From contig NC_081415.1 in the NCBI RefSeq assembly GCF_030272615.1, positions 269,296,425 through 269,360,424 on the forward strand: 64,000 nucleotides of DNA. Direction: 5' to 3'. The translations under genes were made by a program, and so were the position numbers. Positions 46,239 to 59,267 of this stretch are shown here, in pieces. Below the pieces are notes generated by a model that was not told where the DNA came from, did no database searches, and worked only from the letters and a program-made list of their open reading frames with translations. The stretch's first letter is position 1, and each line of letters begins with the position of its first letter. The DNA is from Cryptomeria japonica. Taxonomy: Eukaryota > Streptophyta > Pinopsida > Cupressales > Cupressaceae.

Positions 46239-47487
46239 TGTTGGAAAAAACAATGAAGACTGAAAGGGAGGGGGGGGGGGGTGAATCAGTCTTCACCATA
46301 TCTACAAACTTAATCACAAATACAGATCTAATAAACTGCAACAATAACAAAGATAAGAAAATTGAAAGCACAACACACAACACCAATATTTTTGACGTGG
46401 AAAACCCGGTTAAGGGAAAAACCACGGTGGAAACCTACCCACAGTAAGATGATAATCTCCAGTAGTATATGAAAATATTATAATGGGGAATGCACATGTA
46501 TTCAAGCACACTGCCTAGAGCTCACTACTCAAAATATAATGACCCTAAAGGCTACAACCCTCAAGGAAGTCTCATTGACTTACAACAAGATTTAGACTAC
46601 AATCTAGAAGGAATGAAATGAAATAATAGCATCTCCAAATGCCTAATTACAGTTTCGGTTAAGCACAAATGTCTATCCCGTAACACCAATCTCTGATCAA
46701 TCACAATACCGAAGCATGAATCCTTGTTTGCACATAAATCTCTCTCTGATAATCATGCATACATAATACCTATCATTAAATTACATGAATATATCACCTA
46801 TATATACAATTCATCAACCTTGACAACAAGGTTGGTTAAACCCTCAACTCACAATTACAAAATTATATCACATGATACAAAGATCTACCACCGGACCAAT
46901 ATAATGATTTACATGGCATAACATGGACCTAAATCAAATTCTCAAATGCTCAAATCCACCAGAAATCACACCAAGATCAACTGCAACATGCTACAACACT
47001 AGAAATACTGCATAACATGAAAATCATCATTGGCTCATGAAAACCACCAATAATTCACACAACGATCAATGTGGATCATTAAAACAAATAGGACACAATT
47101 AGGAAACACCAGCAAGCACGTTAGAATCATCAGTAACAACTACACCAACACCACTTATCAAATCTTCATCGATCAACATCTGAAAACTCAAGAACACAAC
47201 TAATCAACAAGTGTCACGAAGAAAGATAACTTGCGGAGTACCAAACATGATCCATCTGAAATGAAGATACACAAGACCATCCCAAACAATATCCCAAATT
47301 ATCAGCACAAGATCTTATCACACCGGAATATACTGGAGGAAATACCAAACTTTGCAAAGCACCAACACAATAAAACAAAACTGCAATCACCCAATCACCA
47401 TAGCAAGTCATAAGAATATGTTGAAATCAATGACAACAACATATCCTAGCAACAAAAATTTCCAACCATCTCCAACAATATCCAATA
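46239..47487 (-). repeat. RLC-3 5' LTR
   Basis: It starts TGTTGG followed by AAAAAACAATGAAGAC and contains a run of about 12-13 G before TGAATCAG and the TTTGACGTGGAAAACCC block near 46390. A reverse-strand TATATA box lies near 46798. It ends at ATCCAATA, a change from the ATCCAACA of the other LTR. Confidence 0.85.
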
Positions 47488-48700
47488 TTTTTTTCATCCA
47501 ACTTTCTTATTCTATCCTTATGCTACTATTTTTGTCACCTAACAATCATCATTTCAATATAATGATGTTGCTATAATAAATCACATTCCACCCATTCATC
47601 TAAAGGAGGAAATCAAATGAAGGAGGGTGCATTCATTTCAACATAATCAAGGAGATGGAAAGTTAAAAGGAAAGGTATTGTGTGTGTCCATATACATTAT
47701 CTATTTTATATAGTTTACTCCTTTTTATCATCTTCAATTACCATTGGTTCAGGAGTAATTAGTAGGTGAAAAATCCTTTGAAATAGTTCTTGAACAATAA
47801 ATTATTGTAGGACATCAGTGCATTGCATACATTTTTGCATATTGCACTAGTGTCTAGATATTTTTGTCTTTGAAAAGATTAAACCCAAGCTTAAGATAGT
47901 TGTCATATTAGTTTTACCATTAGAGGAAAGTCCTTGACAACATGGGGGTGTGTGGAAAGGGTAATAAAGGGATTAAATGAACTTGAAAACAATTTAAGGG
48001 AATGCACATTAAATTGAAAGCAAAACATATCATGAAATTTCAATGATATGAAAATTTTCATATTAAATTTTTAAGCATAGATGGATCAAGTGTTGAATCT
48101 CTTTCGATTTATTATTGTAGTGAGGTTGGTGTAAAATCCTTAACAATTGCTTTGAGGGTCTTAAAAAGTAATGAGTAAAGAAGTGATTATCTTTTCAAAA
48201 ATATTAGGTACCATAACTTCAACTTACTAAAATTTAATAACATAAGACTCAACTAAGTGTTGTTATTTGATTCTAAGAAACTCTTTGAAGTACACATCCT
48301 TATCTTTTCACTTATAATGATCCAAAATATTTTGAATGAAAGCATCATATATTTATAAAAGGGTGCATCCTTGTGTGAACAAACCATATTTCCACCAATC
48401 ATAAGCAACACCTTCTAAATGAAATGAATAAAATTAAATGGCATTTTTCTTCTCTATAGGGCTAAGAGTAAAATAAGTATATAATTTTTGTAACAAGCTC
48501 CTATAAACATTTAGTGTCATAAATTATAACACCTTACAATTTCACACTCCTTTTTGGGAATTTGCCTTAGTGTGTCACCTCATGGCTCTTTCAAGACTAT
48601 TGCTAGCTCATGTACTACCAAAAACTATCATATGCCAATTTGGTGATTGGATAATGTGATGTGAACTTGTACACACCTACCTTTTTCCCACCCCTTTCTA

Positions 48701-48762
48701 GTTAGACTAGGGTACTAGGCACCAAAGTCTAAGTGGACTAGGGCACTAGGCACCATGATCCT
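48701..48762. repeat. Two tandem 31-bp units
   Basis: Both contain GACTAGGGNACTAGGCACCA; the second starts 31 bases after the first. Confidence 0.75.
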
Positions 48763-48881
48763 CCCATGTTGGGCCTGAATTTGAATTTGTCGATGTTTCA
48801 ATTCTTGCCAATCATTATGGTCTCAAAATTTTAATATGACCATGGGAGGTCAGCCTAATTTATGAAATACCTTGGAAACCC

Positions 48882-48889
48882 TATATAAG
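48882..48889 (+). promoter_or_regulatory. TATA-like box
   Basis: TATATAAG in the context GGAAACCCTATATAAGAGCAT, a strong plant core-promoter match, probably part of an old LTR. There is no assignable transcript. Confidence 0.35.
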
Positions 48890-50721
48890 AGCATGTTTAT
48901 TAATTCATTTTCATCCTAAACATCCTAATCACTTCCTAGAGCAAGTATATGAACGGATTTCTTAATATTTGAGCATAATTAAGCAACAAGTTACAATGAT
49001 CTCCATGCAAGTGTGCTTTTATGATTGATCTTGTGTTGTCATGTAATTGCATCAAGACTTGAGGGTCCTATCCAATGATAATTGCATCATCATCAACATC
49101 ATCAAGCTTGAGGTATCATCTTATTAATTCAACATTTTATTTCATATTTAACCTTTTCCTTGCAAGGGTAAACTTTCTTCTTCTAATCATCATTGTTGTA
49201 GGGTTAATTCCAACTTGAGGTTTGACTTAGACAAACCCCTATATAAACCAACACCATTTTCTCTCTCTTGTGTGTACAAGATTCAAATTTGATGGAGAAG
49301 GATATCATATTCAAAAAATAATAGATTGAGACAAAGAGATCAAGACTTTAAAGAAGGAGAAAACCCTAGTTAGTGGCAATTGTTGTCAGTGACCAACACA
49401 TTTTTTATGAAACTTCAAGGAGATAATATGTGCAACATCCTAATCTATAATATATTCATGATATTTACATCCAACACCTTCAAGTTAGTGGTGTCTATTG
49501 ACATAGATCGACACTTTGGGGTTGAAATTGCAAACACAAATTCCTCTCTAAATCCCATTTCTAGATTTGTTCACAAAGTTTGCATATCTATTGTATAGGT
49601 TATTGTTTATGTTGATTATTACCAAATTTACATCTTTAGACCTAGTTCTTGAATTTCATCATATCCATTTACATCCTCACTCAAAAAGGAATGATCACGC
49701 ATTGTGACCAGCTCTCCCAAGGGTTTGAAGTTAGGACTGTCGATTATTCTTGAATGTATTGTTGATGCAAATGGGTAGATTCCTAGTTTTCATGATTAGA
49801 CTAGTGAACCCCATTTACTACTCCACAAAAATATTATTTATTTCATAAAGTGTGGGAGAATACAACTTACTTTTTGTTGTAGCCTTCTCTTTTTATTATT
49901 TTTGCTTCCATCTAGGGTCTTTCCATATAGTAATTATTTTTTCCAAGACTTTATAGGTAATCAAGAAAAGATACCATAGTTTTAAAATGTTTAAATTTAC
50001 TCTAATACTCCTCAAGTTTTTTGTTAATCTACTTTATAGGAGGGTCTTCATACACACTTTCTTCTTTCTTATATTTAGATTTAAAAACACGCGTTTTTTG
50101 TGGATTTGGTGAGGATTTAACCATATATCTATTATTTCATATCCTTTCTTCTCCTTGAGATTATTTGGTAGGCTTTGAAATTTCTATTCTTATAGTGAAA
50201 CCAACATTTGTTTCACTAAGTCTAATAATCTATCTATCCTTGATGTATATTAGTCATAGTTTCAAGGAAGAAGTATTCTATTTCTTCATCTATTAAATTA
50301 TACTTTTGTCTTCCCCCCTCTACCGGATATCATTCTTTTTCTAGATATTGTTCTTGCAACTTCATTTTCTCTCTTTTTTGATGCCTAATCTCTCCTTCAT
50401 TGGAAAAGAATCAAGAGTTTGGTTTAATCTACAGGCTAGAAAGATAAATTCTCTAATACCACTATGATGAGCTATATCTAAATAACTTGGAAATAAATTT
50501 TATAAACAATAAAATCATTCATACAAAATCTAAAATTAAATATTTAAATTCAAATACATGAGAACAACTCCAATTTTTTAGTACAAATACAATTCATAGA
50601 TGAAATTACCTCATAAAATCAAAGGGTGAAATCTTTATAAATATTATAAAAAATATAAGTTCTCGACTATTGCGAATTGGGGTTTATTTTATAAGGGGTT
50701 GCCAGTAAAACCCTCGTTAAA

Positions 50722-51059
50722 ACCAACATCACTTATGCAATTCATCAAAGATCTTCATCAAAATCTCTGCCGGTGAAACCCTCGTCAGAACCAAAAACCA
50801 AGCTTCTAAGCAAACAGGATAGCATCCGATCACCAGACCAAAACCAACTGACTGAATATGATCATGAGTATCATGATTAAGCCAATTCCATTACCAAATC
50901 ATATTGGAGCCTACCAGATCATGTCAGATCCAAATCAACTAGAAACCACTCAACCTACTGGGACCATAAAGGTGTTAGTAAAGCATCCAAATAGCTAGTG
51001 TTGGCATCAATGACAAAACATCAATGCAACACATAATCAATTCCACCAAATGGCCAATA
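50722..51059 (-). repeat. RLC-4 3' LTR, inner fragment
   Basis: It matches 56607-56937 from ACCAACAYCACTTATGCAATTC to GGCCAAYA. A CATCAAAGATCTT stretch is inserted near 50741 compared with the right LTR. Outer sequence to the left is unrelated. Confidence 0.85.
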
Positions 51060-51072
51060 ATCCCCCCCTTTG
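51060..51072 (-). other. RLC-4 polypurine tract
   Basis: ATCCCCCCCTTTG then GCATTGATGGCAAC. A second site (CTCTCCCCCTTTGACATCAATGCC) lies at about 51273-51296. Confidence 0.8.
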
Positions 51073-51444
51073 GCATTGATGGCAACACTAGATGTGAAAA
51101 ACATCTAAGTACCAAGAAACGCCAAACAAGTCTCCCCCAATGGAAGACAACCAACAATCTCCCACATACAGCTCTGAAATAAAGACCAAACTCCCCTCGC
51201 AAATAATATCTCTATAAATCTCTGAATCTTTCCCTTTTACTTTTACTACATTTCCTTTTTTCACATCAATATCTCTCCCCCTTTGACATCAATGCCAGAA
51301 ATTTGACATAAATATCAAAGCAAAAATATAAACTACTGAATCACAAAGTTGACTACTCCCCCTGAGCAATAAAATTGCCACATTAGTGCCATAATGAATA
51401 GTATCTTTGATAATGCATATCAGACTGATGCCAAACCGTATCAA

Positions 51445-51945
51445 TCAAGTTTCTATTGGAGAGGCAGAAACCCCCAATTTGCCTCTCAAGTACTCAAATG
51501 ATTCTTTGGGAAAAGGTTTAGTGAAAATATCTGCAATTTGCTCTTTAATGTTCACATAAACCAGTCTAGCTTCATTTGCTTCCACCTTTTCCTTCAAAAG
51601 GTTATACTTGATAGATATGTGATTTTTCTTAGAATGAAATACTGGATTCTTTGATATATCAATAGCAGTAGAGTTATCACAATGAATAACTACCAGTGCA
51701 TCACAATCCGCCTTTATATCCTTCAACATTTGCTTCATCCATAAAACCTGTGTACAATTAGTAGCAACAACAACATACTAAACTTCAGCAGTAGATAAAG
51801 AAGTACATGACCATTTCTTGATCCATGAAACCAACTTCTTTCCAAGAAATAAATCTCCATCGGAAGTACTTTTCTAGTCATCAACATCTCCAACCCAATC
51901 AACATCTGTATATGCACATAAAGTAAAGTTATCTTTCTTAGGGTA
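51445..51945 (-). pseudogene. RLC-4 RNase H
   Basis: Frame 51738-51445 shows VIHCDNSTAIDISKN, KNHISIKYNLL and IADIFTKPFP, the C-terminal half of Copia RNase H. The N-terminal half (YADVDW-like text near 51915-51880, then STSDGDLFLGKKLVSW) lies in another frame. Confidence 0.82.
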
Positions 51946-52935
51946 CTACAAACCATATTCTGATGTACCTTGCAAGTATCTAAAAATCCTTTTCACTACA
52001 ATCTCACGATTCTCTCTAGGATCACTTTGAAACCTTGAAATAATACAAACAACATTCATAATGTTAGGCCTAGTCTGAGTCAAATCAAGCAGACCTCCAA
52101 TCATAGATTTGTATCTTGTAGGATTTACCGGTGCAAAAACATTTTTTCTTGTCAATTTCTCACATGTAACCATAGGAGTACTTACTGGTTTAGAACCTCC
52201 CATACCAATTTTTTTCAACAATTCTTTAGCATACTTAGTTTGATAGATGAAAATACCTTTTTTAGTTTGAGTAATCTGCAAACCTAAGAAAAATTTCATC
52301 TCACCAATCATAGACATCTCAAATTCTTTCTCCATATTCTTAGAAAATTCTATGCATAACTTATCTTCACCTCCAAAAATAATGTCATCAACAAATACGT
52401 CAATAATTAGTATATCATCATCAGTGATCTTATAGTATAAATTACTGTCAGCACTGCCCTTAGTAAAACCAATCTTCAAAAGATATTTATCCAACCTTGC
52501 ATACCAAGCTCTAGGTGCTTGTTTCAATCCATATAAAGCTTTCCTTAACCTGCAAACCATGTTTGTATCATCCGATAGTGGAAAACCATCAGGTTGCTCA
52601 ATATAAACTTCCTCATCAAGATCCCCATTCAAAAATGCACATTTAACATCCATCTGATAAACCTTGTAGTTTTTATAAGCAACATAGGCAAGAAATAATC
52701 TTACAGCTTCAATCCTAGCTACAGGTGCAAAAGTCTCTTCATAATCAATTCCTTCCTTCTGAGAATATCCTTTACAAACCAATCTAGCCTTATTCCTTAT
52801 AACTTGACCATCCTCATTCAATTTATTCCTAAAAACCCATTTAGTTCCAATAACATTCTTATTTTTAGGCCGAGGAACCAAAGTCCATGTGTTATTTTTC
52901 TCAATATGATCTAATTCTTCTTCCATAGCTTTCAA
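51946..52935 (-). CDS. RLC-4 reverse transcriptase, 329-codon open frame
   Basis: Uninterrupted from residue 1 to 329. Motifs: [20 protein letters not shown] (17-36), [14 protein letters not shown] (52-65), FAPVARIE (69-76), [13 protein letters not shown] (93-105) with catalytic Asp96, [12 protein letters not shown] (134-145) and FVDDI (181-185) with both active-site Asp. A connection segment then ends at QGTSEYGL before a stop. It is only a domain of a broken polyprotein, with no own start signal expected, but its active-site residues and frame are intact, implying a younger age or chance survival. Confidence 0.85.
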   Translation of the reverse strand: MKAMEEELDHIEKNNTWTLVPRPKNKNVIGTKWVFRNKLNEDGQVIRNKARLVCKGYSQKEGIDYEETFAPVARIEAVRLFLAYVAYKNYKVYQMDVKCAFLNGDLDEEVYIEQPDGFPLSDDTNMVCRLRKALYGLKQAPRAWYARLDKYLLKIGFTKGSADSNLYYKITDDDILIIDVFVDDIIFGGEDKLCIEFSKNMEKEFEMSMIGEMKFFLGLQITQTKKGIFIYQTKYAKELLKKIGMGGSKPVSTPMVTCEKLTRKNVFAPVNPTRYKSMIGGLLDLTQTRPNIMNVVCIISRFQSDPRENREIVVKRIFRYLQGTSEYGL

Positions 52936-53239
52936 CCAATATTCATCTTTACATGCCTCAATTACTCATACTGGTTCATGTTGTGAAATTAAACATACCT
53001 CATCAGTTGCCAGTCTTCTTCTTGTCATCACTCCATTGCTCTTGTCTCCAATTATCTGATCTTGTGAATGATTCAATCTCACATACCTAGGAGTCCTCTG
53101 ACTCTCTGTTCCTCTTCCCTATTTTTCAGTCATTGTAGAATTCTTTGATACTGTCAGAGTAACTAGTTCAATATTTTGTTCTGGTAAAGGTTCTACTAGC
53201 TCAGATATAATCATTTCCACTACTGGTTCCTTCTCATAA

Positions 53240-54190
53240 ACTCTGATTTGACTTTTGTTCATCTCATCTACTTTGACATTAGCACTCTCCACAATTCTCT
53301 ATAATCTCTTGTTATAACATCTATATGTCTTTCTTTCATTAGAATAACCAATAAATATGCCTTCATCACATCTAGGATCAAATTTGCCAATGATATCATC
53401 TCTCCTGATATAACATTTACTACCAAAAATTCTAAAATACTTAACTGTAGGTGTATTGCCAAACCATAATTCATAAGGTTTCTTACCGATTTATCCTTTG
53501 ATATGTACTTTGTTGAATGTATAAATCATTGTGTTCACTGCTTCTCTCCAGTAGATATGAGATAGACTAGCTCCCATCATCATTGTTCTAGCATCATCCA
53601 AGATAGTTATGTTCTTCCTTTCCACAACTCCATTCTGCTGAGGTGTCTGGGGAGCAACAAATTGTCTTCTTATACCATGCTTCTCACAAAAGTTATTAAA
53701 CTCATCGGATGTGAATTCTCCACCATGATTTGATCTCAAACATTTAGTCTTCAATCCTATCTCAGTTTTCACTTTAGCCTTAAAGATTTTAAACTTTTGA
53801 AAAGCTTCAGATTTTTCTTTTAGAAAAGTAACCTACATTATTCTAGAATAATCATCAATGATTAGCATCAAATATCTATCACCTTGAAATTTTTTAACTC
53901 TAGCAGGGCCACACAAATAATTATGAATAAGATCAAGAACATCATTAGATTTATCTTGTATACTCCTAAAAGAGGTTCTGGCCTGTTTATCCATTTGAAA
54001 TTCTTTACATACTGGATTATAGGGCTTCATAATCTTAGTATATCCCTAACTGCCTTAGTTGAACTGATCTTCACAATGCAATCAAAATTCATAGGACACA
54101 ACCTTTTATGCCATAACCAACTCTCATCAATCTATGTAATCAAACATGTCTTCTCACCATAGTTTAAATGAAATATATTCTTTTGTATGT
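53240..54190 (-). pseudogene. RLC-4 integrase
   Basis: The WLWHKRL-like pre-integrase text is near 54120-54090. Frame 54030-53833 has CKEFQMDKQ (one zinc-binding Cys lost) and HNYLCGP, where the first catalytic Asp is Tyr. Frame 53772-53491 has SNHGGEF (second Asp changed to Asn) and QQNGVVERKN (Glu kept). C-terminal text YFRIFGSKCYI is near 53430-53398. Two of three DDE residues are lost. Confidence 0.85.
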
Positions 54191-54259
54191 GTATCGGTTG
54201 CAATCTCCAAACCAGATCTATTAATGATTTTGCATTTTCCATCCTTGAACTGTAATTGA

Positions 54260-54582
54260 AATCCCTTATTCACCAATTATCCTACACTCAAAATATTATG
54301 CCTTAAACCTTCAACATAATAAACATTTTCAGTATTGTTCTTACCATCCAATGATATAGTTCCTTTTCATATGATCATAGATGCTTTGTCATCTCCAAAT
54401 CTAACTAGACCACCATCAAATTCTTGCAAAGATAGAAAATTCCCCTTATCTCTAGTCATATGATGTGAACAATCATTGTCAATTACCCATTCATCCTTGT
54501 CTTCAATTTTAGCAGCAAGTGCCTTCTCTTCAGGTACATTTTCTTCCAGTGTCGGATCATCTTCCTTGATAGCCAGGAACAC
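54260..54582 (-). pseudogene. RLC-4 protease
   Basis: WVIDNDCSHHMTRDKGNF near 54490-54437 shows the active-site DSG changed to DND. Frame 54582-54367 stops shortly after GDDKASM; the LKHNILSVG-like end follows in another frame near 54300. Confidence 0.8.
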
Positions 54583-54662
54583 CCATTCCTTCCCATTGCC
54601 GGAACCACTAGCAGAGTCTTCTACCGGTTCATTATCAAAATCAGCAATGCCTTCCTCATCTG

Positions 54663-55667
54663 CTATGTAGCATGATTTGTCTCTGTTTTTCTTGTACTTA
54701 TACTTGTTCTGATATCTAGGGTTAGGCTTAAATGATCTTCTAACTCTTTCTTCAAATCTTTAATTCCTTTCAAGACATCTAGATGCAAAATGACCAATCT
54801 TATATTACATGCAAAACATTTAAAAGGTGCTTTTCCTTCATACTTACTTCCTACAGGTCCTTTAGGTACTCTTCTAGCAAATAGTGCTTCAAGTTGCTCA
54901 AACTCATCATCTTCTCTCTTCATATCTTCCAATTCCTTTGCATATAGAGCTTTCCAATCTTGCTTACTAGTTGTAGATGTAGATGCATGAAAAGCAGGTT
55001 CAGACTTCAGAACTCCAGAAGGTCCAAATTCTTCAAGCTCAAAAAAATATAGTTTCCCAACCAAAGTATCTCCATTAACAGATGTATTAGCCATTATTCT
55101 CAACTCATTAATAACAATAGCCTTCATTTTGTAAGCTGGTGGTAGGGCTCTCAAAACTTTAGAAACAATTTCATCTTCGCTAAGAGTTCCACCACAACAT
55201 TGAATTCCCATAACAATCTCATTTACCCTTTCCATGAATGCAGTAATCATTTCATCTTCTTCCATCTTTAGGCTTTCATATCTCACCTGGTAACCATCAA
55301 GTTTAGCAATCTTCACTGTAGGGTCACCTTCATTAAGATTCTCCAACTTATCCCATATAGCCTTTCCAGATGATTTGTCAGTTAATCCCATTATTTGCTG
55401 ATTAGAAAGTGCACACAAGAGGGCTTCTCTTGCTCTACAATCATTATCAAGCTCTTTATCCAAGTTTGTTGGAGGAGGATTACTAGATCCCAGATTATAA
55501 GGTGTGACACCATTCTGTGTGATCTGCCAAATCTCCTTGCCAAGACATCTCAGATGAGTCTCCATCTGAATCTTCCATGTTGTGTAATTTGTTCTATCAA
55601 GCCTAGGAATGTCTCTCTGAAAGATAGCTCCAGATGAACTGGATGAACTTGAACTATTTTATGCCAT
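54663..55667 (-). pseudogene. RLC-4 gag, nearly intact but with a stop at codon 3
   Basis: The native ATG is at 55667 in MA(stop)NSSSSSSSS, a TAA at the third codon. The same frame then runs open to 54663 (over 325 codons), with YTTWKIQMETHLRCLG, AIWDKLENLNEGD and LRALPPAYKMKA. The knuckle region near 54830-54790 reads KCFACN and is then frameshifted. Translation from the internal ATG at 55565 would give 300 residues lacking the N-terminus. Confidence 0.85.
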
Positions 55668-55711
55668 AGGATCTTCCTCAAGTGGTTAATATTTTTGCAG
55701 AGAGGACCAAA

Positions 55712-55723
55712 GCTCTAATACCA
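55712..55723 (-). other. RLC-4 primer-binding site
   Basis: GCTCTAATACCA, one base from the exact initiator-Met complement, just before the LTR at 55725. Confidence 0.88.
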
Positions 55724-55724
55724 A

Positions 55725-56937
55725 TAGTTAGACAGTTCAAATAACCGAAAGACAACTAAGAGGGGGGGTGAATCAGTTGTCACAGATTACCAGAACCATT
55801 AGCAATTAAAACTTTAATACCAGAACCCAAAACATTAATATCGGAATAGCAGTTAAACCAATTAAGCATAAACAATAATCACAGAATAAATACCATCCAC
55901 ATGACACCAAGATTTATACGTGGAAAACCCGGTAAAGGGAAAAACCATGGTGGGAAGCCTACCCACAGTCAGATAATACTTCTGTAGTAAGTATGTGAAT
56001 TACAATTGAGGGGCATACACTTGTAGGAAGGCCAACAACCTAGAGCGCACTTCTCATGACAAAAGGAGCCTCAGTGACTACATAGATAACCAGACTACAA
56101 TCCGGAGAAGTGTTGAACTATAAAAGATAGAATCTCCTATGCTTGAATATAGTTCTGGTTAAGCTCAATACTAGAGGAATAAATCCTCTTACATAAACCT
56201 AATTCGATCTCCAATGATCGACCAAATCCTCTACCTGAATGATATTAAATTATTCACACATTACATATCCATATCCCTGACCACACCTATCACGACCATG
56301 ATGATCTACAATGAGATATTACATTATATAAACAAACCCTCGACCATAAACAATTAGGTCAGCCACTAGATAATAAACCAATTACATAATTATAAACCAT
56401 GATGGCCTTAGATCAATTAAATAATATCCAACACATAAGATATCCCATAAATGCATTAAGAGGCCCAATCCACACGTTACGTCAACCGATTCATAACCTA
56501 GATCAATCGAGACACAGTATAGGTCCACACGCTACAACAATGATCTTCATCTGCCAAGTCTCGAACATGATCACCAACAACATCTTGAAACTCCACCAAA
56601 AGTTGCACCAACACCACTTATGCAATTCATCTTCATCAAAATCTCTGTCGGTGAAACCCTAGCCAGAACCAGAAACCAAGCTTCTAAGCAAACATGATAG
56701 CATCTGATCATTAGACCAAAACCAACTGACTGAATATGAGCATGAGTATCATGATTAAGCCAATTTCATCACCAAATCATACCAGAGCCTAGCAGATCAT
56801 GCTGGATCCAAATCAACCAGAAACAACTCAACCCACCGGGACCTGAAGGGTTCAAGTAAAGCATCCAAATAGCTAGTGTTGGCATCAATGACAAAACATC
56901 AATGCTACACATAATCGATTCCACCAAATGGCCAACA
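55725..56937 (-). repeat. RLC-4 5' LTR
   Basis: It starts TAGTTAGACAG (terminal TG changed to TA), contains a G7 run before TGAATCAG and the TTTATACGTGGAAAACCC block near 55913, and ends GGCCAACA. A reverse-strand TATATAA box lies near 56325. Confidence 0.88.
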
Positions 56938-59171
56938 ACTACGATTTATAAATTTCATTACAACAAAGATACATTCAAATATTGTTGATGTATCTTATTT
57001 ATTATCATTATCATGTTATGCACTAACCCTTGCAAGACTTCAAATAGACTACATCATCACCTTGTATGGGATCTAGGAAAGGGCTTCACATCTAAGACGA
57101 CTTTGTCATTATAACATTTATATTATTTTTTTCCTTTGCTCCCTTGGATAACACACTCTTTATCATCATCATCATCATCATCATCACTATTATAGAGGTG
57201 GGGATACCAACATGGGGTTTGAATGACAAAATCTAATATGTAGCACAACCCTCTCCCCTATTTCATGTGTATAGATGCATATATGAATAGAGTGAACTCT
57301 AATACACAATATTAGATTTTGAAGCATGCAAAATGATAGGACATTGGTGACAAGTGCTTCTATCCTCCCTTTTATATCCTAGATTTCAATGACAAGTGTC
57401 CAAACCTATGTTGACTTTATTCTTGATCACAATTCCCATGTACAAAGCATTAGGACACTAATGCTTATCATTATATTCCTCCCCAATCAGCTCCATATTT
57501 CAGCACCATGTTCCTCTTTATATCTCTTTCTCAATTTTGATTTCTTTTTTTACTTTTTTCTTTTTAATCTGTATCATTTGCATTATGTTAATTTATTTAA
57601 TTTGATCATCATTGGTATAGTTTAGTGCACACACTCAACAATCCTTTCACTTGCAACTTAAGGGAATTGAATCTAGGAAACTTGGCTCTTCCTTGATGAC
57701 AATAGATAAGTCCATTCACATTCCTTCACTATTGCATGGGAGAAGGATTGATCTAGTTTAATGAATTGATTAGTCTAGGATATCTTTTCCATAAAAAATG
57801 CTTGCCTAAAGGATGAAATCCCAAGAGGGACCAAGGAATTTGGAGTTGTGATGTTGTTTAGATGAATTTTAGTTATACATTAACACTAAGATTTTCTAAG
57901 ATCCAAAGTCAATGGTTTGGGAAATGGGATGTACAAATGGGAGGATGCAAGGGAAAGAAATTTCCTAGGATTTTCAGATGAACAATAGGAATGATAGCAT
58001 GATGAATCCTAAAAATATTCCAAATTATAGAAAGGAACCTAAAAATCCTCATAGTTAGGAATTAGGACATTGCATGCTCATAATAAGCTCCCCCCTTCAC
58101 ACCCTTACAAATATTTCCTATAAATCCTAATCTAGATGAAACAAAAGTTAAAACCAACAATGTAAAATTATGTGGACACAATGACATACTTTATTTTTAA
58201 ATCCCACAATTCACCAAATAAAAGTAAAAATTGATGCCACATAATCCCTCATTCATCAATTGAGATGGACAAGCATCAAATTATCAAAATGCTTTGATAC
58301 AATGTAATATTATAGAATAATAAAAAATTCTTTGATACCATGACAAATTATAGAATGGTAAAAATATTTCTCTAATAACATTTAAGGATTTTGAATGGGA
58401 AAAACTAACTCTAGATATTGATGATGTGAATAGGCCACAAAATCGAAACTACACATAACATCTAAGATTGAATATGCAACATGCAACTATTTCATTAGAA
58501 TGAGGATACAATTATAAATATCTATTACAAGCACATGATTAGTTACTCATATGAGAGATAAGGGTAGTGATGTAGAATATATATGTCATTAAGAAATAAA
58601 AATAACAAACTATTTGATGTTCTCATTAAGAATAAATGTACCTAGGGTCTAGTGTTTATGAACTAATCATAAACCTTGATAAAGAGTAAAGATACTATAT
58701 ATTCAATATAATGGAGTAAAAACCTTTAAAGAACAAATAAATAGGCCTCTTAGATGCATGACTCATGGAAGTGACATGTCTAAGAGGTCATGAGTTGAAT
58801 TTTGTTACTTCTAATCAGGAGGTAATTGAGCTCAATCTAATGGAGGTGAATGTTTCCTTGATTAAATAAAGGTTACATCTAACTACGCTGAATCAACTAT
58901 TGATAATGTAGTGGTAGAACTTGATTACCTCAAGTGAAGGTTTACACATGTCATTATTAGTTGCCTTAGAGACTAGTGAAATAAAATATTCATAAAATCC
59001 TAAGTAAATATACTTAACTTCTACAATATTACACTTAAGATAAATACTATCCTAGGTGAAGTATAATATATACACCAACACCTCCCCTTGAGTCTCACAT
59101 GTGAAAAAATAGAAAAGGGTACCAATAACAAGGCCATGTTAAATACCCATGCAAAAATATAGAAAACCCTT

Positions 59172-59173
<2 letters not shown>
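56938..59173. other. Unassigned AT-rich DNA
   Basis: No gene or element is recognised. It holds a small ATC microsatellite at 57162-57187. A plus-strand frame 57389-57625 is pyrimidine-rich and not convincing. Confidence 0.6.
57162..57187. repeat. (ATC)n microsatellite
   Basis: About eight uninterrupted ATC units. Confidence 0.9.

Positions 59174-59264
<91 letters not shown>
59174..59264. repeat. (AG)n microsatellite
   Basis: About 45 uninterrupted AG units, the longest pure simple repeat in the window. Confidence 0.97.

Positions 59265-59267
<3 letters not shown>

Larger units (their letters stand above)
33498..47487 (-). mobile_element. RLC-3: Copia retrotransposon, split by NA-3
   Basis: The left LTR (33498-34174 plus 41160-41724) and the right LTR (46239-47487) have nearly equal lengths once NA-3 is removed (1242 and 1249 bp). 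Minus-strand gag, protease, integrase, reverse transcriptase and RNase H follow in Copia order from 46182 down to 42043, in many frames. Flanks are T-rich, so a target duplication cannot be judged. Confidence 0.9.
47488..50721. other. Unassigned DNA between RLC-3 and RLC-4
   Basis: No gene is convincing. Possible LTR-like promoter text occurs at 48640-49330 (TATATAAG at 48882-48889 and CTATATAAACC near 49241). The short frame 49380-49598 has no known motif. A 31-bp tandem pair occurs at 48701-48762. The remainder (47490-48640 and 49600-50721) shows no identifiable structure. Confidence 0.6.
50722..56937 (-). mobile_element. RLC-4: Copia retrotransposon with a truncated 3' LTR
   Basis: The right LTR (55725-56937, 1213 bp) is complete; the left LTR keeps only its last ~338 bp (50722-51059). 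Minus-strand gag, protease, integrase, RT and RNase H are present in order. RT is the longest intact frame of any element here (329 codons). The left truncation removes any evidence for a target duplication. Confidence 0.9.

Noticed and set aside
33493-47492. T-run target-site duplication of RLC-3
   Set aside because: Both flanks are T-rich, so a 5-bp match there is not informative.
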